A DNA stretch of 64,000 bases. Source: Paenibacillus sp. E222. Its GTDB lineage: Bacteria; Bacillota; Bacilli; Paenibacillales; Paenibacillaceae. Numbering within the stretch: the stretch's first letter is position 1; the number at the start of each line of letters is the position of its first letter. Below are positions 18,527 to 27,269 of the stretch, one piece after another. The DNA lies in assembly GCF_013401555.1 (NCBI RefSeq), contig NZ_CP058552.1, forward strand, positions 6,820,001-6,884,000, given 5' to 3'. The notes under the pieces are model-generated. The model saw only the letters and a list, made by a program, of their open reading frames with translations, had not been told where the DNA came from and did not search any database. Made by a program: the position numbers and the translations under genes.

Positions 18527-18742
18527 CTAAGAATGATCTAAAACAAATTCAAGGAATTCACAAATGATTTCTGAAGCAGCTTCCTCTTCGGGTAACCGGA
18601 TATATCTACTGATAAGTTTGATGTCTTCTTTGAATAAATCAATGAGAAGAAGAATAGATTCAGCATCTTTGTCCTTTGCTGCTCCTAAAATACTTACAAA
18701 TTCACTGTCTCTGATAAATGTTTGAGCATCTTTTTCTTCCAT
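18527..18742 (-). CDS. Small acidic protein next to sigma-like gene
   Basis: A 71-residue, Asp/Glu-rich helical protein with no recognised family. Its ATG at 18742 lies inside the end of the upstream sigma-region-4-like gene (overlap about 49 bases in another frame), so the two are translationally coupled. Small acidic partners of sigma-like proteins can act as co-sigma or anti-sigma factors; that is only a guess from layout. Confidence 0.55.
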   Translation of the reverse strand: MEEKDAQTFIRDSEFVSILGAAKDKDAESILLLIDLFKEDIKLISRYIRLPEEEAASEIICEFLEFVLDHS

Positions 18743-19032
18743 TTGTTCACCGCCTGTTGACTTATATTCATTTGACTCGCAACTTCTTTTTCTGAATAAC
18801 CTTCTATGTATAACTTAATCATCACATATTTTCCTAATTCAGGAAGATACTTTAATATCTGTTCCACTAATATTTTATTTTCCGCATGCTTAGTAAAATT
18901 AGTATTTAAAATTTGATCATTATATATAGGAAGCTCCCTCTTTCTAATATTTTTAGCACGATATTGTACTCTCCATCCAATTCGATATAGTTCTTCCTTG
19001 TAACGTTGGTAGATTGTTTGTTGTTCTCCCAG
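18694..19032 (-). CDS. Sigma-70 region-4-like protein, probable CTG start
   Basis: Reading from 19032 gives 112 residues without a break: an N-terminal helical part (GEQQTIYQRYKEELYRIG) and a C-terminal helix-turn-helix of sigma-70 region 4 type (LPELGKYVMIKLYIEGYSEK, EVASQMNISQQAVNKWKKKM). The frame has no ATG, GTG or TTG start near its beginning; CTG 19032 lies 8 bases after AGGAGG, which strongly suggests use of CTG. A frameshifted ATG start is the alternative. The overlap with the acidic gene downstream supports a real coding region. Confidence 0.65.
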   Translation of the reverse strand: MGEQQTIYQRYKEELYRIGWRVQYRAKNIRKRELPIYNDQILNTNFTKHAENKILVEQILKYLPELGKYVMIKLYIEGYSEKEVASQMNISQQAVNKWKKKMLKHLSETVNL

Positions 19033-19316
19033 TTGTGATCCCTCCTAAAATTGTGATTATGTTCCTCAAAGATTTAAAAGGAACAAATGTTCTTTTTTTG
19101 ATTATATCTCAAATCTCATTTTTAGAAGTCTAAAAAAAGGCGGTTAAAAAACGAATTTATGTTTTTTTATATTTCAGGTTGTATTTTAGGGCTACAGACT
19201 ACCTTATAAGTGAAGGCACAAACAAATAGAAATGAGATGGGATTGGGGAAGAGATCCTTTTCATTTCTTTCTTCCCTTGTTATTGAGCCTATATCAAACT
19301 AAGGGAGTATAGGAAT

Positions 19317-21017
19317 ATGAAGAATGTATTGTATGTACCGTTGGATGACAGACCAGTGAATTTGGATGATGTCATCGTGCTAGGTAGATCAGCAGGAATT
19401 AACGTAATTACCCCAAATTTAAGTGATATTACAAACCGTCTGGATTCCCAAAAGACAGCTTCTGGATCCACACTGGTCTCGACATCTTCGCCGACTTACG
19501 GAAATCCGGCGAATATCCGTCAGTTCATCTTAAATAATGCTGCCTCTGTCGACGGGTTTATTATATCTTCAGATATGCTTGCCTACGGAGGTCTCATTGC
19601 TAGTAGACGATTGCGTACGAGTCCTGGGGGAGCTTACCCGGCCTACGATAGTGCCACAACGGATCTGTTGGATGTTATTCGACTAGTAAAACAATCTTAT
19701 CCGAGTAAGCCAATCTATGTGTTAGATACAATTATGCGTCTAGCTACAACTGCCTTTGCAGGCGGACTGTCTTTTGCCGCTTACAATGAATCACGTACGT
19801 TTATGTTGCAGCCGAGAAGAAGTTTTTCACAGTTTGCAGATATTATTGCAGGTTACAATTTGTCGCCTACCGGTTCATATGGTAGTACTACAAACTTCAA
19901 TAAAGAACAGTACTACAACACTAGACAACATAAATTTAAAAGTAATCGTTACATTCTAGAGCAATTAGCACAGGCAGGATATATTGATTTTCTAGCTGTA
20001 GGAGTTGATGATGCGAATACCCAAGGGGTGCAGATTAATGAGATTAATTTTGTTGAGGGTCGTATTAACGCCTGGCTTGGTGGTACAAACGGCCAAAATC
20101 CGGACCGAGCAATTATTCTCCCTGATGCGGATGGATTGGGTCATGCCTTGATGGCCAGAATGGCAAATCAGCTATATCTTAATGGGGTAAGACCAAGGTA
20201 TACAGTTCAGTACTTCGGCCCTCATGGTTCCACAATTACTAGTCAGTATGAATATATGGATGTGCACCAAAATATTCTTCGTCACATTGATATTGTTGGC
20301 GGTCAGTCCGTGAGCAGTTCACCAACTGTCGAAATCATTGGGGTTACAGATGCTGCTCAAGTTACAGCAGCCGTCAATCGAATTGTGGCTAATAGTACAA
20401 ATCGCGTTCCGACCGTGGTAATTGATTTTGTTGGAGGAGGTTCAGCAAACGCTACGGTCACAGAAGGACTGTTGGGTAGTCAACACACCGGACGTATCTT
20501 AGGTTACAGTGCTTGGAATACACCAGGAAATAAGATCGGTATAGCCTTAGGAATGGGACAAGCACGATATGCATATTTGGTCACTGAAACAGATCTCAAT
20601 GCGCTTAGCACAGCAGTACATGCACACGGTTCTCTCTTGTTCAAACGTTTCTTAAAAGACTACTATTACAAAACGGTTGCTATTGACGAAATTCGTACCT
20701 ACTCTAGAGCGAATTCGCTATATACTAATGTTGCTACAATTGCGGATCAGAATATGCTTCTATTTAATAGTCCTGCAGATTATTCACATTTGCAAAGTGT
20801 ATTGCGAAACAGAATGCAAACGCATCGAACGACACTTTCCGGAAAAAGTGCTTTCCTTATTAACGGTACAGGAACTTCTTATAATGTACGACAAATTACG
20901 GGAGGAACTTGGTCGTTTGCAGGATATGCCAATTCAACACTTGCATACGGAGATCCTGATTATCTCTGGAAACGGGCTTTTGAAGTTACGTTGAATCCTG
21001 TAGTAACGCTACAGTAA
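19317..21017 (+). CDS. DUF4127 family protein
   Basis: A 566-residue protein beginning KNVLYVPLDDRPVN, the conserved start of DUF4127, with later motifs SSDMLAYGGLIASR, VGVDDANTQG and LPDADGLGHALMARM. There is no signal peptide. The fold and the histidine/aspartate pattern suggest a hydrolase-like fold, but the biochemical role of the family is not established. AAGGGAG precedes ATG 19317. It stands alone, with a long AT-rich upstream region and a strong terminator. Confidence 0.85.
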   Translation: MKNVLYVPLDDRPVNLDDVIVLGRSAGINVITPNLSDITNRLDSQKTASGSTLVSTSSPTYGNPANIRQFILNNAASVDGFIISSDMLAYGGLIASRRLRTSPGGAYPAYDSATTDLLDVIRLVKQSYPSKPIYVLDTIMRLATTAFAGGLSFAAYNESRTFMLQPRRSFSQFADIIAGYNLSPTGSYGSTTNFNKEQYYNTRQHKFKSNRYILEQLAQAGYIDFLAVGVDDANTQGVQINEINFVEGRINAWLGGTNGQNPDRAIILPDADGLGHALMARMANQLYLNGVRPRYTVQYFGPHGSTITSQYEYMDVHQNILRHIDIVGGQSVSSSPTVEIIGVTDAAQVTAAVNRIVANSTNRVPTVVIDFVGGGSANATVTEGLLGSQHTGRILGYSAWNTPGNKIGIALGMGQARYAYLVTETDLNALSTAVHAHGSLLFKRFLKDYYYKTVAIDEIRTYSRANSLYTNVATIADQNMLLFNSPADYSHLQSVLRNRMQTHRTTLSGKSAFLINGTGTSYNVRQITGGTWSFAGYANSTLAYGDPDYLWKRAFEVTLNPVVTLQ

Positions 21018-21023
21018 TAACAA

Positions 21024-21066
21024 ACAAGAATAAGACGGCTCCTATGTGGAGCCGTCTTATTCTTGT
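21024..21066. terminator. Bidirectional terminator
   Basis: AACAAGAATAAGACGGCTCC pairs perfectly with GGAGCCGTCTTATTCTTGTT around a 5-base loop. It separates the converging DUF4127 gene and the copper-amine-oxidase-like gene and can serve both. Confidence 0.92.
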
Positions 21067-21075
21067 TAAGTAGTG

Positions 21076-21888
21076 TTACGGATTCAATACTTCTTTGATC
21101 AAAGAGAAATCTACCCCATCCACTTTCCAGCCTTTACTGGTATATACAAGCTTAGCTGTTCTGTAGAGTGTTTCATTAGGAGCATATTTAGAATCGGGAC
21201 CCGAAGACTGGCTTAATTTGGCGGTATTGGTGTTGGTATAACTGATGGCCGATTGATAAACTGTTGTAAATTTAAAATCATATTTCAACCCTTTGCTACG
21301 AATGATTTCATTGATAAATTTATCCGTAAAATATGGGCTGAAGGTCGCTCGGATTTGCTTAATTGATGATAGATCCGTTGCTTCATTTAATTTGTTTACG
21401 AATACCTGTCTTTGCTTATCCGTGATTTTTTTTGCATTTGGAATTTGAACTTGTGGTTTTTGTATGGTTACTTGGAGTTGCTTCCCATCTAACGTAATCG
21501 TCGCCTGACTCGCTTGTTGATTCCAGTTTACGTCTGCTCCTAAAGTTTGACTTACAAAACGAGCAGGTACATATGTGGAATTGTAATTTAGTTCTGCTGG
21601 AACATCCAATAGAATCTCCGATTGATTAAGCATTACTTTATTTGAATTAATGGTGAGAACCATTTCTGTATTTTCTTTAGTAATGGTAATGGTTTTTTGT
21701 TGTTGATTCCATTTCACGTCTGCCCCTAGGTTTTCAGAAACAGCTCTTAGCGGGATGAGTACTCGATTGTTTTTTAAAATACCACTGTCTATAGTGATTG
21801 GTGTATCAGCAGCAAAGCTAGATGAGCTGAAGTTAGGCAGGACAAGCATAGAAGCTGCCAACATTGTAAGAGATATTTTCTTGAACAT
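21076..21888 (-). CDS. Secreted protein with copper-amine-oxidase N-terminal domain
   Basis: A 270-residue product with a signal peptide (about 1-27, ending SSFAADT). Two linked copies of the copper amine oxidase N-terminal repeat follow: VLIPLRAVSENLGADVKWN and YVPARFVSQTLGADVNWN. Repeats of this kind are wall-associated modules in Paenibacillus, not catalytic domains. The C-terminal 120 residues, after a short linker, resemble a nuclear-transport-factor-like domain (cone fold) but this is weak. It is monocistronic, with AGGAGG before the start. Confidence 0.82.
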   Translation of the reverse strand: MFKKISLTMLAASMLVLPNFSSSSFAADTPITIDSGILKNNRVLIPLRAVSENLGADVKWNQQQKTITITKENTEMVLTINSNKVMLNQSEILLDVPAELNYNSTYVPARFVSQTLGADVNWNQQASQATITLDGKQLQVTIQKPQVQIPNAKKITDKQRQVFVNKLNEATDLSSIKQIRATFSPYFTDKFINEIIRSKGLKYDFKFTTVYQSAISYTNTNTAKLSQSSGPDSKYAPNETLYRTAKLVYTSKGWKVDGVDFSLIKEVLNP

Positions 21889-22110
21889 TTGTAATCCTCC
21901 TAAAATTAAGCTTATTTGTAAGTTTAGACGCGATACATAGAGAAAATGTTTCTATTTGGATGATAAAACTTCAAATTAATGTAGTTTATATGAAAATTAC
22001 CTCTTACAAGAACTTAACCATGTCCGCCAAAACAAATCTTTATGCAAGTAATTCAATTTTCAGGATTTCAATCGCTTAACAAGTACTACTTTTATCACGT
22101 ATTTCCTCTC

Positions 22111-22455
22111 TTATGTAAATAATAATTTCTTTGGGTTATAGGAAGTAAGAAATTGATCAAATCCGTTCTTTAACAAAAGTATTGAGAACTGCCGCAAACA
22201 TTGTCCCCGTCTCTGAGGATTAGGTAGAGGCTTTTCAGTGCTAAGAGTGATTAGCATTTCATTATTTACAAACGAAATTTTCAAGTGTTTTTTAAGACTA
22301 ACTTGTTGTTTAGTTGCGCTCCGATAATAAGTGTTAAGTTGAGTGACTAATGCTTGAATCTGCTTCTGAACAGATAGATCGTTAAGCTTGGATCTATGCT
22401 GAGGATTCTTGAACGTCATAGTTAAATTGTAAATGTTCTTATACATCTTATCCAT
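22111..22455 (-). CDS. Hypothetical protein at distal end of cassette array A
   Basis: A 114-residue basic protein of unknown family, starting MDKMYKNIYNLTMTF. It begins 53 bases after the R' end of the attC-like site at 22508, so its 5' edge fits a cassette boundary. No attC-like site is visible at its 3' end, where the next 220 bases are plain AT-rich sequence. It is therefore either the last cassette with its site lost or a gene of the fixed chromosome. Confidence 0.55.
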   Translation of the reverse strand: MDKMYKNIYNLTMTFKNPQHRSKLNDLSVQKQIQALVTQLNTYYRSATKQQVSLKKHLKISFVNNEMLITLSTEKPLPNPQRRGQCLRQFSILLLKNGFDQFLTSYNPKKLLFT

Positions 22456-22507
22456 TCCCCCTTAGTTTCTGTATTTAATTTCCTTCTAGTTCTTCTTACA
22501 ATGATTT

Positions 22508-22605
22508 CTTATAACGTTCCTGTATTCACGACCCGACGCATGTCGGGTGTCCGGCAAAGGCCGGACCAAGGACGAATGTCAGCAGCGTGAATATTATGTT
22601 ATAGG
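22508..22605 (-). repeat. attC-like recombination site A1 (98 bp)
   Basis: Left end CTTATAAC (22508-22515), right end GTTATAGG (22598-22605). Inside, TATTCACG pairs with CGTGAATA, giving the two-stem layout of an attC hairpin with an asymmetric spacer. The centre holds CCCGAC/GTCGGG and CCGGC/GCCGG stems. Right end GTTATAGG is the reverse complement of CCTATAAC at 23190, the 5' boundary of the cassette whose 3' end this site forms. Confidence 0.85.
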
Positions 22606-22657
22606 ATGTCAGCAGCTTCTTCGAATCACTTATACTTCTTATACCATTCCCTTTATA

Positions 22658-23125
22658 TCAACTATATTTTTCTTTTAATATTTCTATATATTTGAGTGGA
22701 ATTTCTGTGATTTTCAAAATATCTGATACTTCAAATCCCAGTTTTAAGGCGCTTCTTGCAGTCTTCAAATTATACTTTACTTTAATCATACGATCTTTAA
22801 GTAATACGTCTCCAAAATCCAGGTAATCATCAGCGATCTCACCGTTCAAAAAGAACTCTATATCATAAGTTCCTATTTGCTCTTCTATGTAAAAGATATT
22901 AATCGAGCAAAATAGCACGGCTTCTGTTGTATTAAAACTATATTTTAGGTATATAGCACGCTCTTCAAGACTTATAAATTCATCATATAACTTTCCCATA
23001 AAAGTATCATGATAATCGCTTTTGTTCTCGTCACGCCACTTCCTAAAGGTTTTCCAGTAATTTTCTTTCGTGCGTTTCATCGCACTATGCTTACTGTCCC
23101 ATTCAAGTAGAATGTCTTTATTCAC
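22658..23125 (-). CDS. Hypothetical cassette protein
   Basis: A 155-residue acidic protein of unknown family, with a Lys/Trp-rich N-terminal helix (ENYWKTFRKWRDENK) and a central beta-rich part. No signal or membrane segment is present. It is the only gene between attC-like sites at 23190 (5') and 22508 (3'), in the orientation expected for a gene cassette. GC content is low, below that of the flanking chromosomal genes. Confidence 0.6.
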   Translation of the reverse strand: MNKDILLEWDSKHSAMKRTKENYWKTFRKWRDENKSDYHDTFMGKLYDEFISLEERAIYLKYSFNTTEAVLFCSINIFYIEEQIGTYDIEFFLNGEIADDYLDFGDVLLKDRMIKVKYNLKTARSALKLGFEVSDILKITEIPLKYIEILKEKYS

Positions 23126-23189
23126 TCAATCACTTCTTCTCAAAAAATATGTTGAATAAAACAAGTTCTCTTCGTGTGTTTGCTGATTT

Positions 23190-23305
23190 CCTATAACGTT
23201 CCTGTATTCATGAACCCCAAAGGGGTTGTCTTCTGAAATTCCTCCTCGAAGTCCATCCCAGACCAAGGCTCCGAAGGAGCCGCTGCTTGAATATTATGTT
23301 ATGAG
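23190..23305 (-). repeat. attC-like recombination site A2 (116 bp)
   Basis: Left end CCTATAAC, right end GTTATGAG. Arms TATTCATG and TTGAATAT frame a centre with CCCC/GGGG and GGCTCC/GGAGCC stems. Right end GTTATGAG is the exact reverse complement of CTCATAAC at 24106, the start of the same cassette. The stop codon of the metallophosphoesterase lies inside this right end. Confidence 0.85.
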
Positions 23306-24048
23306 ATGTTATTGCCATCTTTGAAATCTCTCTCAAGTTGATTCCCATGAAATGCTTTTATCATAAACTCTCTGTCTGGAACCTGTAACTGTTCAAAAGA
23401 CTCCAAAAATGCTTTATTGTCATATGTGGTTCCTATAAGTTGTATATTCATTGTTCTTTTTTGCAGTTCTACTACCGCGTATCTTGCAATCGCATGCTCA
23501 TTACAACCTAAAGCTCCAGGATTCAAATAAACTCTTTGATCTGTCTTAAAGTAATGGATTGGATGATGATGACCAAAACAAACGAGATTGTATGGTGAAC
23601 CTTTATACTTTGCGTCTAATGCCAATCCTGTCGGGCTCTCATCTATTACTTCTCTTTCTTCTTGATTCATATGATAATGGGTTATTAATATTTTTTGCCC
23701 TCCTACTTCAACATCTAATGTTTGAGGAAGATCTTCTATAAACTTGATATTTTCATTTTTGAGATTCTTACCTACCCACTTATGATGTCCAGCGATCATT
23801 TCATGACCCGGCAAGGTATCCTTCCCTTGCAATAGTTTTAAAACCGCTTCTTCATGATTACCTGAAACCGCCGTTACATCCTTTCGATTCATTATCTCTT
23901 CAAGCACTTCGTTAGAATTAGGACCAATGCCAATCATATCACCCAGACAATATGTATGTTCGATATCCCCGCGGGAATCAATATCAGAGAATACGGCACG
24001 CAATGCCGGATAATTACCATGAATATCAGTTAGAATTGCAATCTTCAT
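23299..24048 (-). CDS. Calcineurin-like metallophosphoesterase (cassette gene)
   Basis: A 249-residue enzyme with the full set of metal-binding motifs: DIHGN (Asp8, His10), GDMIG (Asp near 37), GNHE (Asn-His near 65), a middle THYH and late GHHHP. Such enzymes hydrolyse phosphodiesters or phosphomonoesters with two metal ions; members of this size often act on cyclic nucleotides or nucleotides capped with other groups. The specific substrate is unknown. The stop codon falls within the attC-like site at 23190-23305, so the gene fills its cassette completely. Confidence 0.85.
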   Translation of the reverse strand: MKIAILTDIHGNYPALRAVFSDIDSRGDIEHTYCLGDMIGIGPNSNEVLEEIMNRKDVTAVSGNHEEAVLKLLQGKDTLPGHEMIAGHHKWVGKNLKNENIKFIEDLPQTLDVEVGGQKILITHYHMNQEEREVIDESPTGLALDAKYKGSPYNLVCFGHHHPIHYFKTDQRVYLNPGALGCNEHAIARYAVVELQKRTMNIQLIGTTYDNKAFLESFEQLQVPDREFMIKAFHGNQLERDFKDGNNIS

Positions 24049-24105
24049 TTAGGCTTCTCCTTCAATCATTTTTATTTATCTTTGATTTTTTTCTTGCAAT
24101 AATTT

Positions 24106-24271
24106 CTCATAACGTTCATGTATCTACGAACCCGAAAGGCTTAAAGGAGCAAAGCGACTGGGTGGCTCCGCCACTTAGCCTTGCAGGGGTGTCTGCCTGA
24201 ATCCACTTCTTCGAAAATCCTCGGGCAAACCAAGGAGCGATAGCGACGCAGCGTAGATATGTTGTTATAAG
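24106..24271 (-). repeat. attC-like recombination site A3 (166 bp, long class)
   Basis: Left end CTCATAAC, right end GTTATAAG, inner arms GTATCTACG and CGTAGATA. The centre is longer than in most sites and contains GTGGC/GCCAC stems. Right end matches, as reverse complement, CTTATAAC at 25297, the start of its own cassette. Arms of the same TATCTACG type recur in the sites at 33358 and 38149. Confidence 0.85.
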
Positions 24272-24368
24272 ATGTATCGGCCTTCTTTGAATTACCTACA
24301 AGTATTTTCTTTGCAACACTCAACTACCGTGTCCTGTTATCTTAACGCCGTCCCCATAGTGTGACTGT

Positions 24369-25139
24369 TTATATAGAGTACACTTCGTATTCTTTTTCCA
24401 TTTTGTAACCTAATTTTTCTGCAAGAGCAACTGACTCTAAATTGGCTGCATCCCAGTTTGGGTGGATATTTCGGCTCATGCACTCAAGAATCAATCTTGA
24501 TGCGCAAGCTAGTGCCAAACCTTGGCGCCTGTACAAAGGATGTGTCCCAATTGTAACTTCAATACACCCTTCATGATAAGTATAAGAAGAAGCACCAGTA
24601 ATAATCTGATTATCCTTGAGAATAACAAATCCAATTCCATGCTGCATAAATTCTTCTAAGGAAGAGAAGAAACAACAACAATCTGCCATAAAGGGATCTT
24701 GCAGTACCATTGGGTAATTATGTTCATCTATGGGTACGATTTTGAAAGCAGTATCTATCATTTTTATGTTCTCTTCTAACTGTTCTACTTGGAAAGTCGG
24801 TTCTTTCTTAAAGGAATACCGGTTAAACTTTTGAAATGAATCTGAGTAATGTTGAGATAAAAGGGATATCCAAGAAAACTCATTTGTAATTATGATTTTC
24901 CTCCTGCATTCTTCAAGAACAAACCGCAATGGAACATCTACTTCTTTCAATGCTTCGACACTTCCAAGTAAGAATGCGAAATCTCCTGCAATAATTACGG
25001 AGTAAGTGGGCTTCTTCTTACTATCAATCCATGTCCTTCCTATCTTTCCTTCTATATTTGCAAAAAGAACTGTATTACTTATACCGCTGCATAAAAAGCG
25101 AGCAGTCTCAAGCTCATTCATCGCTAATTCTAACACCAA
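24369..25139 (-). CDS. GNAT-family acetyltransferase (cassette gene)
   Basis: A 256-residue protein whose C-terminal 120 residues carry the GNAT fold. The acetyl-CoA pyrophosphate loop is in YRRQGLALACASRLI, followed by NPNWDAANLESVALAEKLGY-like packing typical of the last strands. The N-terminal half resembles the second GNAT-like domain of two-domain acetyltransferases. The acceptor is unknown. It sits alone between attC-like sites at 25297 and 24106, reading away from the attI-like end. Confidence 0.8.
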   Translation of the reverse strand: MVLELAMNELETARFLCSGISNTVLFANIEGKIGRTWIDSKKKPTYSVIIAGDFAFLLGSVEALKEVDVPLRFVLEECRRKIIITNEFSWISLLSQHYSDSFQKFNRYSFKKEPTFQVEQLEENIKMIDTAFKIVPIDEHNYPMVLQDPFMADCCCFFSSLEEFMQHGIGFVILKDNQIITGASSYTYHEGCIEVTIGTHPLYRRQGLALACASRLILECMSRNIHPNWDAANLESVALAEKLGYKMEKEYEVYSI

Positions 25140-25296
25140 TTATCCCCTCCACATTCAAGCAAGTTGCCCTTAAAAATTACTGATAATCTACACTTTACCA
25201 TACAGATAGCTCGTTGAAGTTCAAAAATGTATTAAGCTGGTTTAACTTAAAGTACATCTGAGCTTTGATGAAAGGTTTTATTCTTTGCGGCTATTT

Positions 25297-25416
25297 CTTA
25301 TAACGTTCTTGTATTCATGAACCCCGAAGGGGTTGGCTGCTGAAATGCCTCCCCTTGAAATCCACCTCGCAGACCAAGGCTCCAATGGAGCCGCTGCTTG
25401 AATATTTTGTTAAGTG
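25297..25416 (-). repeat. attC-like recombination site A4 (120 bp)
   Basis: Left end CTTATAAC, right end GTTAAGTG, arms TATTCATG and TTGAATAT, centre with CCCCGAAGGGG and GGCTCC/GGAGCC stems shared with A2 and A5. The right end is the exact reverse complement of CACTTAAC at 26181, the start of the same cassette. Confidence 0.85.
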
Positions 25417-25490
25417 ATGTTCCTGTCTTCCTCGAATCACCACTCAATCTCTTATGTCTTTTATCTCTTATCTCTTATGTCTTTTATCTC

Positions 25491-25868
25491 TTATGAACGA
25501 AGTAATTTAAATTCCTTTAGATCAATATCAAATTCTCCTTCCGTCAGTACATCTAGTCCCAAAAGTCCGTTAATGTTGTGATATTTAAATGAAGTAAAGT
25601 CTATGTATACATCCTTTAAAATAAAATCTCCTACCTGTATACCGTCGATTCGCTTACTGAAAGCATGCTCTTTACCTCCAATTCCGTAGCTGGTTATAAT
25701 TTCATCGTCCATACCCACTAGTATCCCAATCTCATCCACTTCATCTTGTGAAATCAAGCTATGACTGGCTCCTGTATCAATCACGATGTTCGATATCACT
25801 TTCTTCTGCTTATTAAAATGGACTGTTATTTCCGTGAATAACAGCCCATCTCTATATTCAATATTCAT
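25491..25868 (-). CDS. Retropepsin-like aspartic protease (cassette gene)
   Basis: A 125-residue, single-domain clan AA protease. Asp31 lies in VIDTGASHSLIS (the DTGA catalytic loop), followed by a GIGG flap-like segment and the later NGLLGLDVL strand. Proteins this short work as dimers, each giving one Asp. The start follows the stop of the MKW-type partner without a gap, so the two are coupled. The same two-gene pair occurs at 28206-28849 and 43514-44132. The substrate is unknown. Confidence 0.82.
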   Translation of the reverse strand: MNIEYRDGLLFTEITVHFNKQKKVISNIVIDTGASHSLISQDEVDEIGILVGMDDEIITSYGIGGKEHAFSKRIDGIQVGDFILKDVYIDFTSFKYHNINGLLGLDVLTEGEFDIDLKEFKLLRS

Positions 25869-26114
25869 TTAAAGATTTCTCCTTAATCCTATATTTTTCC
25901 GAACCTTCACAACGATTTGATCTTTGGATGTATGGTAAACCAAGGTTTTGTCTCTACTGTTCAATAATTCGCGAGTCGCTTCTTCATCACTGATCGGGCC
26001 AATCACGGCCACATCATCAATGATCTCGTGATTGTCTGTTTCTTCAGAATGAAGAACTTCGAATTTTACGAATTGGTTCGGGAAAATCTGTTGAACTTCT
26101 TGCCATTTCATCAT
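25869..26114 (-). CDS. MKW-type small protein, partner of the retropepsin
   Basis: An 81-residue protein beginning MKWQEVQQIFPNQFVKFE, with a Glu/Asp-rich middle and the ending YHTSKDQIVVKVRKN. Homologues at 28206 and 43875 share the MKW(S/Q)E, FPD/FPN and YHTS-type motifs and always precede a retropepsin. No enzymatic motif is seen. It could be a substrate, chaperone or inhibitor of the protease; this is inferred only from the conserved pairing. Confidence 0.75.
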   Translation of the reverse strand: MMKWQEVQQIFPNQFVKFEVLHSEETDNHEIIDDVAVIGPISDEEATRELLNSRDKTLVYHTSKDQIVVKVRKNIGLRRNL

Positions 26115-26180
26115 TGTCCCTCCTCTGTTTTGATGGTTATATTATACCATTTTACAAGCCTTTAGCTCTCACTGGAATTT

Positions 26181-26298
26181 CACTTAACGTTCCTGTATTC
26201 ACGAAACCCGAAGGGGTTGGCTGCTGAAATTCCTCTTCGAAATCCTTCTCGCAGACCCAGGCTCCATCGGAGCCGCAGCTTGAATATTATGTTAGCTG
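26181..26298 (-). repeat. attC-like recombination site A5 (118 bp)
   Basis: Left end CACTTAAC, right end GTTAGCTG, arms TATTCACG and TTGAATAT. The right end is the exact reverse complement of CAGCTAAC at 27084, the start of its cassette. The centre is nearly identical to those of A4 and C3. Confidence 0.85.
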
Positions 26299-26302
26299 AA
26301 GT

Positions 26303-27058
26303 TTATCCCTTCTTCTCAGTAGCCTCAAGACTTCTCTTAAATACATTTAAAAATTTGATAAATTCTTCAATTATTCCATCTATATTTTCAACAAATTCAT
26401 TTGATGGCGTATAATTTCCGACTCCAAAACTTATTTTTTTCAGTTTCCCATTTTCTTTTTTCTTACTTATTCCAGAACTGATATCGTTCGGTGCAAAGTT
26501 ATGTGTAATATCATTTCTAAGTACTCTTGATCTTTTAAATGCTTTAGAATTATTGGTTTTATTAATTTGTCTTTTTAAAACTGGATTTACACTATTGAGA
26601 TTCGTTAATATTTTTCGATTAAAATCTTTACTTGTTTCTATATCGAATTGGTATTGAATATTAATGATATGAAAAATAGTATCCCAAGCTGAAAAAAACT
26701 TATAATAGAAAGCATCAACATAATAATCAAACATTACTTTATAATTAATTGTTTCATCTTTCGTAAAGTGAGGGAAATACTGAATTGATTGTCCCTCCTT
26801 CCCCGGTGAGATATACCATTCTTTATCAGGAATTCCTTTATTGTAGTAGTGCATAAAAAAGATATAACTTGTTCTTGATTGACCCAATCTATTATTAAAT
26901 AACCTAACCCAACTTGCCAATTCGTGTTCTGTAAACAGAGCAAAAAAGTCAGTGATTTCCGGCCGCTTTATATCGAGATATAAATGATTAATCTTTGAGT
27001 GCTCTTCTATATCAATCCACTGTTCTTTGGTTGGATATTCTAAATATTCATGAATCAT
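26303..27058 (-). CDS. HEPN-like protein (cassette gene)
   Basis: A 251-residue helical protein with VLRNDITHNF near residues 179-188. This is an Rx4H motif (Arg181, His186), the signature of HEPN nucleases and related Cthe_2314-type proteins. HEPN domains with this motif commonly act as RNases in toxin or phage-defence systems. No antitoxin gene shares the cassette, so a stand-alone role or control by an unlinked partner is possible. The stop lies 5 bases before the attC-like site at 26181-26298. Confidence 0.6.
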   Translation of the reverse strand: MIHEYLEYPTKEQWIDIEEHSKINHLYLDIKRPEITDFFALFTEHELASWVRLFNNRLGQSRTSYIFFMHYYNKGIPDKEWYISPGKEGQSIQYFPHFTKDETINYKVMFDYYVDAFYYKFFSAWDTIFHIINIQYQFDIETSKDFNRKILTNLNSVNPVLKRQINKTNNSKAFKRSRVLRNDITHNFAPNDISSGISKKKENGKLKKISFGVGNYTPSNEFVENIDGIIEEFIKFLNVFKRSLEATEKKG

Positions 27059-27083
27059 TTAATCTCATCCTTTACATGATTTT

Positions 27084-27225
27084 CAGCTAACATCTTTGTA
27101 TTCATGAGCAGTCACTGTGGTTCGAGGGACTTAGCCAGTAGGGTTGTTGGCTGCCATCACTTCCCCAAAGTTCCCCCGCAGAGCCGAAAACCGGATGACC
27201 CGATGCGTGAACATGATGGTAGCTT
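27084..27225 (-). repeat. attC-like recombination site A6 (142 bp, degenerate right end)
   Basis: Left end CAGCTAAC, right end GGTAGCTT (expected GTTAGCTG; two mismatches), arms TATTCATG and GCGTGAACA. It is the least conserved site of array A and may be recombination-deficient. Confidence 0.7.
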
Positions 27226-27269
27226 GAGTTAACTCTTCTTTGGATAATCTAGTATCATTTAATGTTCGT

